Positions 21,594 through 30,126 of a stretch of 32,364 bases of DNA are shown piece after piece. The DNA lies in contig CALMKX010000258.1 in NCBI GenBank assembly GCA_937867335.1, positions 1 to 32,364 of the forward strand, read 5' to 3'. Numbering within the stretch: the first letter of the stretch is position 1; each line of letters starts with the position of its first letter. The stretch comes from an uncultured Acidobacteriota bacterium. Its GTDB lineage: Bacteria; Acidobacteriota; Thermoanaerobaculia; Multivoradales; SZUA-115. Under the pieces are notes generated by a model that was given only the letters and a program-made list of their open reading frames with translations, made no database searches and was not told the origin of the DNA. The position numbers and the translations under genes were made by a program.

Positions 21594-22799
21594 CTAGCCG
21601 ACGTACTGCAGGAACTTGTAGAGCGGCAAGTACATCGAGGTCACGATCATGCCGATGATGCCGCCGAGCACGGTGATCAGCAGCGGCTCGATCAGCTTCA
21701 TCAGGCCGGCCACCGCGGTGTCCACCTCTTCTTCGTAGAAGTCGGCGATCTTCGACAGCATCTGATCGAGGGCGCCGGTCTGCTCGCCGACGTTGATCAT
21801 CTGCACGACCATGGCCGGGAACACCTTGGTGGCAGCGAGCGGCTCGCTGATCGATTTGCCTTCTTCGACGCTCTTGCGCACCGCCATCACGGCATCTTCG
21901 ATCACCGCGTTGCCGGACGTCTTGGCGGTGATCTCGAGGCCGTCCAGAATCGGCACGCCGGAGGCGGTGAGGGTGGATAGCGTGCGGCAGAAGCGCGCCA
22001 CCGCCACCTTCCTCAGCAGACCGCCGATGATCGGGATCTTGAGCAGGAAGGCGTCGAAGGCCTTGCGGCCGGCTTCGGTCTTCTTCCAGTTGAGGAAGAG
22101 CACGGTAAGGCCGGCGAGGGCGGCGAACATGAACAGCGAGTAATTGCCCACGAAGCGGCTGGCGCCGACCACCATCTTGGTGAGGAAGGGCATCTCGCCG
22201 CCGGCGGCGGTGAACAACTGGGCGAAGACCGGGATCACCCACTTCAAGATGACGAAAACCACGCCGATGGCGATCAGGATCACCGTCACCGGGTAGATCA
22301 ACGCGCTCTTCACCTGCTGGCGCAGTTTCACCACCTTTTCGATGTAGGTGGCCAGTCGGCGCAGGATCACGTCGAGAATACCGCCGGCCTCACCGGCGGC
22401 GATCATGTTGGTGTAGAGGTTGTCGAAGGCCTTGGGGTGCTTGCGCATGGCGTCGGCGAGCGAGGCGCCGGACTCGACGTCGGAGCGCACCTGGCGGATC
22501 ATGCCGGCGAAGACCTTGTTCTCCTCCTGGTCGCCCAGGATCTCGAGGCACTGCACCAGGGGCAGGCCGGCGTCGAGCATCACGGAGAACTGTCGAGTGA
22601 AGATGGCCACCCGCTTGGGAGGAACGCCGGGGGTGATCTTGGGAATGAGCGGGATCTCGCGGCCCCGCTCGCGGATTCTCATCACCTGGATCTGCTTGCG
22701 CCGGAGGGCAGAAAGCGCCGCGTCGCGACTCTCCGCCAGCTCAACGCCTTCGATCACCGATCCAGCGCGGTTGCGCCCGCTCCAAACGTAGCTCGGCAT
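21594..22799 (-). CDS. pilC: PilC, type IV pilus inner-membrane platform protein
   Basis: This 401-residue polytopic protein organises the inner-membrane pilus assembly machine. It has two GspF/PilC (T2SF) domains. The first, about 70-195, includes VAIFTRQFSVMLDAGLPL and FDNLYTNMIAAGEAGGILD. The second, about 270-395, includes VARFCRTLSTLTASGVPIL and ALDQMLSKIADFYEEEV. Hydrophobic segments lie at about 170-195 and 218-240 and in the C-terminal LLITVLGGIIGMIVTSMYLP. The ending YKFLQYVG is complete. The ATG at 22799 is 3 nt after the pilT stop, so the genes are almost certainly co-transcribed. Confidence 0.95.
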   Translation of the reverse strand: MPSYVWSGRNRAGSVIEGVELAESRDAALSALRRKQIQVMRIRERGREIPLIPKITPGVPPKRVAIFTRQFSVMLDAGLPLVQCLEILGDQEENKVFAGMIRQVRSDVESGASLADAMRKHPKAFDNLYTNMIAAGEAGGILDVILRRLATYIEKVVKLRQQVKSALIYPVTVILIAIGVVFVILKWVIPVFAQLFTAAGGEMPFLTKMVVGASRFVGNYSLFMFAALAGLTVLFLNWKKTEAGRKAFDAFLLKIPIIGGLLRKVAVARFCRTLSTLTASGVPILDGLEITAKTSGNAVIEDAVMAVRKSVEEGKSISEPLAATKVFPAMVVQMINVGEQTGALDQMLSKIADFYEEEVDTAVAGLMKLIEPLLITVLGGIIGMIVTSMYLPLYKFLQYVG

Positions 22800-22802
22800 G
22801 GG

Positions 22803-23915
22803 TTAGCTCCTTACCTCCGCCCTCATCATGGACGGCGCAGCCGCCTCCGGGCCGCGCGAGATCATCTCTTGAAGCTCGTCCGGAAAAGACGACCGTGCTA
22901 TGGCCGTCTGCAGGGAAATCAACCGCTTGAAGTACAGCGAGGCGAGCGATTGATTGAACGTAATCATTCCGTACTTGGCCTGACCGGTCTGCATCATGCC
23001 GTAGATCTGGTGGATCTTGTCTTCGCGGATCAGATTGCGGATCGCCGAGTTGGGCACCAGCACCTCGAGGGACAGAGCTCGGCCTCTTCCGGCCGCCCGT
23101 GGCAGCAGGGATTGGCAGATGATGCCTTCGAGCACGAAGGAGAGCTGCACACGGATCTGCCCCTGCTGGTGGGCGGGGAAAATGTCGACGATGCGGTTGA
23201 TGGTCTGGGCCGCGGAGTTGGTGTGCAGGGTGGCGAAGGTCAAGTGGCCGGTCTCGGCGATGCGCAGCGCCGCTTCCACCGTCTCGAAGTCACGCATCTC
23301 GCCGATCAGCACCACATCCGGGTCTTCGCGCAGGGCCGAGCGCAGGGCGTTCGCGAAGCTCAGGGTGTCGGCGCCCAGCTCGCGCTGGTTGACCACGCAT
23401 TTCTTGTGCGGGTGAAGGTACTCGATCGGGTCTTCGATGGTGACGATGTGCTCGTGCCGCTCGCGGTTCACCTTGTCGAGCATGGCGGCGAGGGTGGTGG
23501 ACTTGCCGGAGCCGGTGGGGCCGGTGACCAGCACCAGGCCGCGGGGCTTCTCGCACATCTTCTCGATCACCGGCGGCAGCCCGAGCTCGCGGAAGCCGCG
23601 GATCTCGAAGGGGATGCGGCGGAACACCGCGGCGATGGCGCCGCGCTGGTGGAAGACGTTCGAGCGGAAGCGGGCGAGGCCCTTGATGCCGAAGGAGAAG
23701 TCGATCTCGAGGTCTTCTTCGAGGCGGTGCTTCTGGTGGTCGGTCAAGATCGAGTAAGCGATCTGTTTGGTCTCGGTGGGGTTCATGGCCGGGTAGTTGA
23801 GCGGCCGGAGCGTGCCGTCTACCCGGATCTGGGGCGGGGATGCCGCCGTGATGTGAAGGTCCGAAGCTCCCTGGTCGACGGTCTCCTTCAGCAGCTGACT
23901 GAGCGTGAGCGCCAT
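22803..23915 (-). CDS. pilT: PilT, type IV pilus retraction ATPase
   Basis: This 370-residue hexameric secretion-type ATPase has an N-terminal PAS-like domain (1-110, with SDLHITAASPPQIRVDG). The RecA-like domain follows, with Walker A GPTGSGKST (132-140), Asp box TIEDPIEYLH (159-168), Walker B VVLIGEMRD (201-209) and His box TGHLTFATLHTNSA (222-235). The sequence GMITFNQSLASLY near 315 is characteristic of PilT/PilU rather than the extension ATPase PilB, which also has zinc-binding cysteines not found here. It is the first gene of the pilT-pilC unit, with an AT-rich promoter region upstream shared with the divergent ABC exporter gene. Its C-terminus carries a short Ala/Met extension. Confidence 0.95.
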   Translation of the reverse strand: MALTLSQLLKETVDQGASDLHITAASPPQIRVDGTLRPLNYPAMNPTETKQIAYSILTDHQKHRLEEDLEIDFSFGIKGLARFRSNVFHQRGAIAAVFRRIPFEIRGFRELGLPPVIEKMCEKPRGLVLVTGPTGSGKSTTLAAMLDKVNRERHEHIVTIEDPIEYLHPHKKCVVNQRELGADTLSFANALRSALREDPDVVLIGEMRDFETVEAALRIAETGHLTFATLHTNSAAQTINRIVDIFPAHQQGQIRVQLSFVLEGIICQSLLPRAAGRGRALSLEVLVPNSAIRNLIREDKIHQIYGMMQTGQAKYGMITFNQSLASLYFKRLISLQTAIARSSFPDELQEMISRGPEAAAPSMMRAEVRS

Positions 23916-23973
23916 CCTGTTGCCAACCCCCCTGGCCCGACGTCACGTCGCAGCCGACGCGAACGCGGACGCC

Positions 23974-24008
23974 TGGAACAATATAGAAGCCTGCCGATGA
24001 GTGTACAC
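23974..24008. promoter_or_regulatory. AT-rich divergent promoter region between pilT and the ABC exporter gene
   Basis: The strand-symmetric AATATA/TATATT near 23980-23986 can serve as a -10 element for pilT on the minus strand, with TTGTGT (24010-24005) as an imperfect -35 at a 19-nt spacing. A perfect 8-bp palindrome, GTGTACAC, occupies 24001-24008 and overlaps that -35. The assignment is tentative. Confidence 0.4.
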
Positions 24009-24163
24009 AACTTCGAGAAACTCTGCCCCGGCCGGCCCAACAGACTGGCAGCATGATACCGCCGAACCCGCCCGGCTGCAGGACCGGGCCGTCGGAGGTG
24101 GCTCGGCTCCTCGGCTCCCGCCGGGAGAAGTCCACTCTGACGGCGGGGCCGGGGGCTCGGTGC

Positions 24164-24169
24164 TATCGT
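24164..24169 (+). promoter_or_regulatory. Possible -10 box just upstream of the ABC exporter ATG
   Basis: TATCGT ends 6 nt before the ATG at 24176, with no Shine-Dalgarno site between. It resembles the spacing found before the first sulfatase-fold gene and vapB. No good -35 is visible, so the call rests on the repeated arrangement. Confidence 0.35.
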
Positions 24170-24175
24170 CGCGCC

Positions 24176-26020
24176 ATGGCCGGCATGCAGGAAGAAGAAG
24201 CCCTCGGCAGATCCTACGACTGGCGCTTGATGCGGCGGCTGCTCGGCTATGTCCGGCCCTATCGGGGCCAGGCCGGGGCGGCGGTGGGGCTGATCGTGCT
24301 CTCCTCGTTGATGCAGCTCGTCGGGCCGCTGGTGACGGCGGTGGCAGTGGACCTGTTCATGAGGCCCCCGGGCAGCGCGGAGAAGATCTCGGCGGTTTCG
24401 GCCTGGGTGGCCCAGGTGCTCGCGCCGCTGCCGAGCGCTCCGGTGGGCCTCGCCTGGGCCGGTCTCACCTTCCTCGGGGCCCTGGTGGCGACCTTCGTGG
24501 TGCTCTTCGCCCAGGGCTGGCTGATGCAGGAGATGGGGCAGAAGATCCTCTTCGACCTTCGACGAGAGATTTTCGGCCACTTCCAGCGCCTACCCGTGGC
24601 CTACTTCGACAAGAACCCGATCGGCCGCTCGGTGACCCGCGCCACCACCGACGTCGAGGCCCTGAACGAGGTGTTCACCGCCGGCCTGGTGCAGGTCTTC
24701 GGCGACGTGGTGCTGCTCCTGGGTATCGTGGTGGTGCTTTTCTGGCTCAACTGGCGCCTGGCCCTGGTGGCGTTCTCGATCGTCCCGTTGCTGCTCGCTT
24801 TGACCCTGTGGTTCAAGGCGAAAGCCCGCTACTGGTTCCGCGAGATCCGGGTGAAAGTGGCGCGTATCAATGCGTTCCTCTCCGAGCACATCGGCGGCAT
24901 GAGCGTAGTGCAGCTGTTCCGCCAGGAGGAAGGCGTGCGGGCCCGCTTCGGCGCGGTCGCCGACGATCACAGGCAGGCGAACGTCAAGGCCATCTTCTAC
25001 TACGCCGTGTTCTATCCCGGCGTGGAGCTGATCACCGCCCTCGGCACGGCGCTGATCGTGTGGTACGGCGGCGGCCAGGTGCTCACGGGAGCGCTTTCCT
25101 TTGGCGCGCTGGTGGCCTTCCTGCAGTACGCCCAGCGCTTCTACCAGCCGCTCGCCGACCTCTCGGAGAAGTACAACATCCTGCAAGGCGCCATGGCGAG
25201 CTCGGAGCGCATCTTCCAGCTGCTGGACCAGCCCGCCGGCCAGCAGAGCCCGGCCGACGCCTACCAGCCGGAGCCCGTGCGCGGCAGCCTCGAGTTCGAC
25301 CACGTGGTGTTCAGCTACAACCCCGGCGAGCCGGTGCTGCGGGACCTCTCCTTCCGCGTGGAGGCCGGCCAGACGGTGGCCGTGGTGGGGGCCACCGGCG
25401 CCGGCAAGAGCACTCTCGCCAACCTGCTGCTGCGCTTCTACGACGTGGACTCCGGCGCTGTGCGGGTGGATGGGCGGGACGTCCGCGAGTGGGCGGTACC
25501 GAAGCTCCGAAGTTCGATCGGCATGGTGCTCCAGGATGTGTTCCTGTTCTCCGGTTCGCTCGGCGGCAACATCGGCCTCGGCGCCCCCGAGATCGACGCC
25601 GAGCGGCTCCGTTGGGCGGCGCGGGAAGTGCGAGCCCTGCCGTTCATCGAGCGCCTGCCGGAGGGCTTCGACACCCCGGTACGCGAGCGCGGCGCCGGCC
25701 TCTCGGTGGGCCAGAAGCAGCTGATTTCCTTTGCCCGGGCGCTCGCTTTCGACCCCAAGATCCTGATCCTCGACGAAGCCACTTCCTCGATCGATACCGA
25801 AACCGAGCAGCTGATCCAGCAGGCCCTCGAGCGACTGCTGCGCGGGCGCACCAGCCTGGTGATCGCCCACCGGCTGTCGACCATCCAGAAGGCGGACCGC
25901 ATCCTGGTGCTCCACCACGGCCGCTTGCGCGAAGAGGGCACCCACCAGGAGCTGCTGGCCCTGAAGGGCATCTACTACCGGCTCTACCAGCTGCAGTTCA
26001 GCCAGCAGGAAGCGGCCTGA
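24176..26020 (+). CDS. ABC exporter half-transporter (MsbA/MdlB-like, TMD-NBD fusion)
   Basis: This 614-residue fused half-transporter would act as a homo- or heterodimer. An N-terminal exporter TMD of six helices (about 20-330) carries the coupling-helix region LPVAYFDKNPIGRSVTRATTD. The nucleotide-binding domain (about 365-600) has Walker A GATGAGKST (about 404-412), Q-loop GMVLQDVFLFSGS, signature GLSVGQKQ (LSVGQ instead of LSGGQ), Walker B ILILDEATSSID and switch His in VIAHRLST. The open frame extends 41 codons upstream, but that stretch lacks family character, so I prefer the ATG at 24176. The substrate may be lipid, drug or peptide and cannot be told. The stop is 10 nt from the convergent gamma-glutamyltransferase. 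Confidence 0.92.
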   Translation: MAGMQEEEALGRSYDWRLMRRLLGYVRPYRGQAGAAVGLIVLSSLMQLVGPLVTAVAVDLFMRPPGSAEKISAVSAWVAQVLAPLPSAPVGLAWAGLTFLGALVATFVVLFAQGWLMQEMGQKILFDLRREIFGHFQRLPVAYFDKNPIGRSVTRATTDVEALNEVFTAGLVQVFGDVVLLLGIVVVLFWLNWRLALVAFSIVPLLLALTLWFKAKARYWFREIRVKVARINAFLSEHIGGMSVVQLFRQEEGVRARFGAVADDHRQANVKAIFYYAVFYPGVELITALGTALIVWYGGGQVLTGALSFGALVAFLQYAQRFYQPLADLSEKYNILQGAMASSERIFQLLDQPAGQQSPADAYQPEPVRGSLEFDHVVFSYNPGEPVLRDLSFRVEAGQTVAVVGATGAGKSTLANLLLRFYDVDSGAVRVDGRDVREWAVPKLRSSIGMVLQDVFLFSGSLGGNIGLGAPEIDAERLRWAAREVRALPFIERLPEGFDTPVRERGAGLSVGQKQLISFARALAFDPKILILDEATSSIDTETEQLIQQALERLLRGRTSLVIAHRLSTIQKADRILVLHHGRLREEGTHQELLALKGIYYRLYQLQFSQQEAA

Positions 26021-26030
26021 GCGTTCGCGC

Positions 26031-27737
26031 CTAGCGCGGCGCGAGCTCGGTCACCACCCCGGCCTTGCCCGTGCCGCGGGGGTCCACGGCGGCCTCGAGC
26101 GTGCCGTCGGCGAGCCGGCGCACCGCGTTCACCCGTGATTTCTCGCTGGGCTTCGAGGGCACGATCCGGTGCCCTCGGCGCTCGAGCTCGCGGGCGGTCT
26201 CGGGGGAGAGGGCGGCGTCCTCCACCTCGAGCACGTCCGGCTGCCATTGGTGGTGCAGGCGGGGGCGGTCGAGGGCCGCCTGCAGCGAGTCGCCGTCCTG
26301 GATCACGTCGAGCAGCACCTGCAGCACCGCCGAGCTGATCCGCGAGCCGCCCCGCCCACCCAGCACCAGGGCCTCCGGGCCGGACCACGCGATGGTCGGC
26401 GTCATCGAGGAGAGCATCCGCTTGCCGGGGCGTACGGCGTTGGCGTCTCCCTGGATCAGCCCGAAGTCGTTCGGCCGCCCGGGGGCGGTGGTGAAGTCGT
26501 CCATCTCGTTGTTCAGGAAGCCCAGCCCGGGCACGTAGAGGCCGCAGCCGAAGAGGCCGTTGAGCGTGGTGGTGAGCGCCACCATGTTGCCCTCGGCGTC
26601 GATCACCGAGAGGTGGGTGGTGGCGTTCGGCTCGCGGCCGGGCTCGCCCTGGGCCAGCTCGGCGGCCGGGGTGGCCCGCTCGCGATCGAAGGAGAGGGCG
26701 AGGCGCCCCACGTACGGCGCAGCCAGGGCCTGGCCGGGGTCGAGCAGAGAAGTGGCCGGGTCCCCGAGCAGATAGCGCACCGCGTAGGACCGCTTCATCG
26801 CTTCCGTCAAAGCGTGGTCGCGCTCGGCGCCGAAGCGGGGGCCGGGGCCGTCGCGCTCGATCCGGCGCAGGATCTCCTCGGTCAAGGCCAGGATCAGCCC
26901 GCCGGCCGAGGGCAGCGGCATCGAGGCCGCCTGCCAGGAGCCGAACGAGAACTCGAGGGGCTTTCGCCATTGAGGCTGGTAGGCCGCGAGGTCTGCAGCG
27001 GTGAGGATGCCGCCGTAGCGGCGTGAGGCCTCCTCCACCTGCTGCGCTAGCGGGCCTTCCTGGATCGCCTTCGGCCCCCGCGCGGCGTAGGCGGCGAGGG
27101 TGGCGGCGAGCTCCGGCTGGCGCAGCAGGGCGCCGTGCTCGAGCGGCTTGCCGCCCGGCAGGAACACGCGGGCGGACTCGGCGAAGGGCTCGATCTGGGC
27201 CCGCTCTTCCACCAGGTAGCCGGCGAGGTGGAAGCTCACCCGATAACCCTCGGCGGCGAGCTTGCGGGCCGGCTCGACGACTGATTTCCAGGCCAGCCGG
27301 CCGAAGCGATGGTGGAGCTCGTAGAGGCCGGCGGGGGAGCCGGGCACGCCGGTCGCGAGCGGCCCGCGGAGCGAGGCCTTGGGGATGGGCTCGCCGTGCT
27401 CGTCGAGGTACATCCGGGCCTGGGCGCCAGCCGGCCCCACCTCCCGAAAGTCGAGAGCCGCGAGCTCCCCGCCCGCCGTGCGCACCAGGGCGAAGCCCCC
27501 GCCGCCCAGGTTGCCGGCCTCCGGGTAGGTCACCGCCAGGGCGAGAGCCGTACCCACCGCGGCGTCCACCGCGTTGCCACCCTGCTTGAGCAGCTCCACG
27601 CCCACGGCGGTGGCGAGCGGTTCGTCCGTGGCCACGGCTCCGCCCGAGCCGTGGAGCGCCGGTGGAGAAACCGCCGGCAGCGGCAGCGCCACCAGCGCCA
27701 GGGCCAGGCTGAGGGCGAGGATGCGGAAACGAGCCAT
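26031..27737 (-). CDS. ggt: Gamma-glutamyltransferase precursor
   Basis: This 568-residue exported Ntn-hydrolase has a signal peptide (LALSLALALVALPLPAVS), so it works in the periplasm. It cleaves the gamma-glutamyl bond of glutathione and related compounds. The N-terminal part has GGNAVDAAVGTALALAV and GNLGGGGFALV. Autoprocessing would occur before the catalytic Thr of NATTHLSVIDAEGN (about residue 373), giving large and small subunits. Further small-subunit motifs are LNNEMDDF, PGKRMLSSMTPTI and GGRGGSRI, the substrate-binding glycines. Length is normal. The ATG at 27737 has AAGGAGG 5 nt upstream. It is preceded by a long gene-poor gap and converges on the ABC exporter gene. Confidence 0.94.
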   Translation of the reverse strand: MARFRILALSLALALVALPLPAVSPPALHGSGGAVATDEPLATAVGVELLKQGGNAVDAAVGTALALAVTYPEAGNLGGGGFALVRTAGGELAALDFREVGPAGAQARMYLDEHGEPIPKASLRGPLATGVPGSPAGLYELHHRFGRLAWKSVVEPARKLAAEGYRVSFHLAGYLVEERAQIEPFAESARVFLPGGKPLEHGALLRQPELAATLAAYAARGPKAIQEGPLAQQVEEASRRYGGILTAADLAAYQPQWRKPLEFSFGSWQAASMPLPSAGGLILALTEEILRRIERDGPGPRFGAERDHALTEAMKRSYAVRYLLGDPATSLLDPGQALAAPYVGRLALSFDRERATPAAELAQGEPGREPNATTHLSVIDAEGNMVALTTTLNGLFGCGLYVPGLGFLNNEMDDFTTAPGRPNDFGLIQGDANAVRPGKRMLSSMTPTIAWSGPEALVLGGRGGSRISSAVLQVLLDVIQDGDSLQAALDRPRLHHQWQPDVLEVEDAALSPETARELERRGHRIVPSKPSEKSRVNAVRRLADGTLEAAVDPRGTGKAGVVTELAPR

Positions 27738-28298
27738 GGGAACCTCCTTCGCGATGCGGCCTGGACCAAGACTTCACTCAAACCCAGCTGAGACACAGAC
27801 TGGAGCACCACAGCCGCGGCTCCACGCTGGTGAGGAGAGCTCGGAGTCTCGCGCTGTGCCCGTTGCAGGATCCTCGGGGCAGACCTCGAATCCCCCCAGA
27901 GCTTCTTGCCAACTTCAGCGAGCGCACGCTCGACTTGAACAAGGACCGCGGGTAGCTCGCTTACCATAGCGCAGTGACCTGCCGAGGATTGCTCGCCGGC
28001 TCGGAAGGAGAGCCTTGAGCCGGTGTGGGCTGCCCCCGCCGCGGCACTGATTTGGGTAGCTCGAGGGAGACCTGGTCATGGATTTGAGAGAAGCTCCGGT
28101 GAAGCAGAGTGGGCTTAGCGGCCGGGCGAGGGCTCAGCATGGCCGCCGGCGGGAACTGGGCGATCGTTCAAGAGATCGAGGTCGAGATAGGGCAGGCCAG
28201 GAGAGCCTGGGAGGTGAGCTAGCGCACCCGTGCAATTTTGCATTTGATGTGCAAATTTGCAGGCCGGCGGTGTGGTTGTGAGCGGGGAGGCTCGGGAA
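27738..28298. other. Gene-poor interval with tandem dyads; possible decayed small genes
   Basis: About 560 bp without a convincing gene, long for this window. Open frames exist in several phases but lack recognisable domains. A minus-strand frame opening at 27967 begins MVSELPAVLVQVERALAEVG and loosely resembles the first helix of small nucleotidyltransferase (MNT) antitoxin-type proteins, but no GSRARG motif follows and the frame runs into ggt. A plus-strand frame at 28078-28281 is Arg-rich and low-complexity. The one striking structure is the pair of AT-rich dyads at 28231-28261, listed separately. Confidence 0.4.
28231..28261. promoter_or_regulatory. Tandem 12-bp operator-like dyads
   Basis: TGCAATTTTGCA (28231-28242) and the perfect palindrome TGCAAATTTGCA (28250-28261) differ at one base. 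They are separated by 7 bp, giving a 19-bp centre-to-centre spacing, close to two helical turns. Two equal dyads on one face of DNA are what a cooperatively binding dimeric repressor would use. They end 37 bp before the proposed start of the acyl-CoA-synthetase gene. No regulator gene is adjacent. Confidence 0.6.
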
Positions 28299-29819
28299 TT
28301 GAGCTCACCTCCCCTGCCCTGGGCTCCCGGAATCGCAGCGCACTCAGCGCGAATCGCCGTGGTGGACTCCCTCGGCGCCCGCACCTACGGCGAGCTGCTG
28401 GCGGCCTCCGCGGAGCGGGCCTCGGCCCTGCTAGGCCTCGGCTCGGACCTCGCCGAGGAGCCCATCCCCTTCCTCTGCCCGCCGGGCGTCGACTACGCCG
28501 CCACCCAGTGGGGGATCTGGCGGGCCGGCGGCATCGCCGTACCGCTGGCGCTCTCCCACCCGCCCGCCGAGTGGGCCCATGTCCTGACCGACACCGGGGC
28601 GCGGCGCCTGCTGGTGGCGGAGGAATTCCACCAGCGGACGGCGCCTCTCTGCCGCGAGCTGGCCGTGGAGCTGGTGCCGCTCGCGGCCCGGCCCGGCGCT
28701 AGCGCTGCGGCGAGCAGGCTGCCGCAGCTCGGCCCCGAGCGGCGCGCTCTCCTGCTCTACACCAGCGGCACCACCGGCAAGCCCAAGGGCGTGGTGTGGA
28801 CCTTCGGCATGCTCGGCTTCCAGCTCGAGACGCTCACTCGAGCCTGGGGCTGGCGGCCGGAGGATCGCGCCCTCCACCTGCTGCCCCTGCATCACGTGCA
28901 CGGCATCGTGAACATCCTCGGCTGCGCCCTCCACGCCGGGGCCTGCTGCGAGTTCCTGCCGCGCTTCGAGCCGGAGCGGGTGTGGGAGCGGCTCGCCTCG
29001 GGAGAGGTCACGGTCTTCATGGCCGTGCCCACGATCTACCACCGGCTGATCGAAGCCTGGGAAGCCGCCGAGGAAGCCACCCGGCAACGCTGGGGCGCGG
29101 CCGCGGCGAGGCTGCGGCTGTGCGTTTCCGGCTCGGCGGCGCTGCCGGTGAAGCTCTTCGAGCGCTGGCGGGAGATCGCCGCGGTGCCGCCCCTCGAGCG
29201 CTACGGCATGACCGAGATCGGCATGGCCCTCTCGAATCCGCTCGAGGGCGAGCGCCGGGCTGGCTCGGTGGGCCGCCCCCTGCCGGGAGTCGAGGTGCGG
29301 GTGGTGGAGGAGGATGGCACCCTGGCGGCGGCCGGGAGCCCCGGGGAGCTCCAGGTGCGGGGAGCGGGGGTGTTCCATGAGTACTGGCGCCGCCCGGCCG
29401 AGACGGCCGCTTCCTTCGCCGCCGGGGGCTGGTTCAAGACCGGCGATGTGGCCGTGCTGGAAGCTGGCGCCTTCCGCTTGCTCGGCCGCAGCAGCACGGA
29501 CATCCTGAAGACCGGCGGCTACAAGGTCTCGGCGCTCGAGATCGAAAGCGCCCTCGCCGAACATCCGGCCATCGCCGAATGCGCCGTGGTGGCCGTGCCG
29601 GACGAAGAATGGGGGGAGCGGGTGGGGGCGGCCGTGGTGCTCAAGCCCGGCGCTCGGCTGAGCCTCGAGGAGCTCCGCCAATGGGGAGCCGCCCACCTCG
29701 CCCCCTACAAGCTCCCCACCCGCCTGCTCGAGCTCGAATCCCTGCCCAGGAATGCCCTGGGCAAAGTGGTGAAGCCGGAGTTGGCGCGGAGGTTTGCCGG
29801 CCGCAGGGGGGCGCCTTGA
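28299..29819 (+). CDS. Acyl-CoA synthetase of the malonyl-CoA synthetase (MatB/ACSF3) type
   Basis: This is an about 506-residue ANL-superfamily adenylate-forming enzyme. The core motifs are complete: P-loop LLLYTSGTTGKPKG (about 150), LPLHHVHGIVNILGCALHAG, aromatic motif YGMTEIGMALSNP (about 300), GWFKTGDVA (about 378), hinge region GRSSTDILKTGGYKVSALEIE (in two parts, about 390-410), and catalytic Lys in LPRNALGKVVK (about 482). The HHVHG, GMALSNP and STDILKTGGYK variants are those of malonyl- or methylmalonyl-CoA synthetases, which make malonyl-CoA from free malonate. The start is unsettled: the frame is open from 28257, but TTG at 28299 has GGGGAGG 8 nt upstream and fits the family N-terminus. 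GTG at 28278 is an alternative. Confidence 0.9.
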   Translation: MSSPPLPWAPGIAAHSARIAVVDSLGARTYGELLAASAERASALLGLGSDLAEEPIPFLCPPGVDYAATQWGIWRAGGIAVPLALSHPPAEWAHVLTDTGARRLLVAEEFHQRTAPLCRELAVELVPLAARPGASAAASRLPQLGPERRALLLYTSGTTGKPKGVVWTFGMLGFQLETLTRAWGWRPEDRALHLLPLHHVHGIVNILGCALHAGACCEFLPRFEPERVWERLASGEVTVFMAVPTIYHRLIEAWEAAEEATRQRWGAAAARLRLCVSGSAALPVKLFERWREIAAVPPLERYGMTEIGMALSNPLEGERRAGSVGRPLPGVEVRVVEEDGTLAAAGSPGELQVRGAGVFHEYWRRPAETAASFAAGGWFKTGDVAVLEAGAFRLLGRSSTDILKTGGYKVSALEIESALAEHPAIAECAVVAVPDEEWGERVGAAVVLKPGARLSLEELRQWGAAHLAPYKLPTRLLELESLPRNALGKVVKPELARRFAGRRGAP

Positions 29820-29838
29820 GAGAGGCGAGCTCTCCCCG

Positions 29839-29867
29839 TTGCATCGCGGCATCAGCTGTCTTATGCT
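29839..29867 (+). promoter_or_regulatory. Sigma-70-type promoter of vapBC with leaderless start
   Basis: TTGCAT (29839-29844) and TATGCT (29862-29867) are 17 nt apart. The expected transcription start is about 29874-29875, exactly the ATG of the antitoxin, and no Shine-Dalgarno site precedes that ATG. This is the clearest leaderless arrangement in the window. Confidence 0.65.
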
Positions 29868-29874
29868 CTGATGC

Positions 29875-30126
29875 ATGAGGACGACGCTCACTCTGGAGCC
29901 TGACGTCGAGGCTCGCCTGAGGCAGCGGCTTGAGAACCACCGTGAGCTCGGCATGAAGGAGCTGGTCAACCGGTTGCTTCGGCTTGGGCTGGACCAGGAC
30001 GAAGCCGCAGTCCCGGCTCCGAAGCGCTTCCGGGTGCGCACTTTCGCGGCAGGTCGCTGTTTCTTCCCCAACTTGGACGACACGGAAGAGGCGCTCGCCT
30101 TCGCGGAAGGCGAAGACCACCGATGA
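29875..30126 (+). CDS. vapB: Antitoxin of the second vapBC module (ribbon-helix-helix type)
   Basis: This 83-residue protein starts MRTTLTLEPDVEARLRQRLE and continues MKELVNRLLRLGL, a ribbon-helix-helix DNA-binding fold. A Pro/Arg-rich linker and an acidic C-terminus (DDTEEALAFAEGEDHR) would block the toxin active site. Its stop overlaps the toxin start by four bases (ATGA). A promoter lies immediately upstream with its predicted start site on the ATG itself. Confidence 0.88.
   Translation: MRTTLTLEPDVEARLRQRLENHRELGMKELVNRLLRLGLDQDEAAVPAPKRFRVRTFAAGRCFFPNLDDTEEALAFAEGEDHR

Noticed and set aside
24053-24175. 41-codon N-terminal extension of the ABC exporter
   Set aside because: Pro/Arg-rich without exporter similarity; the ATG at 24176 with an upstream -10-like box gives the usual N-terminus.
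28078-28281. 67-codon Arg-rich ORF before the acyl-CoA synthetase gene
   Set aside because: Low-complexity composition, no ribosome-binding site, and it runs through the dyad operator into the next gene.
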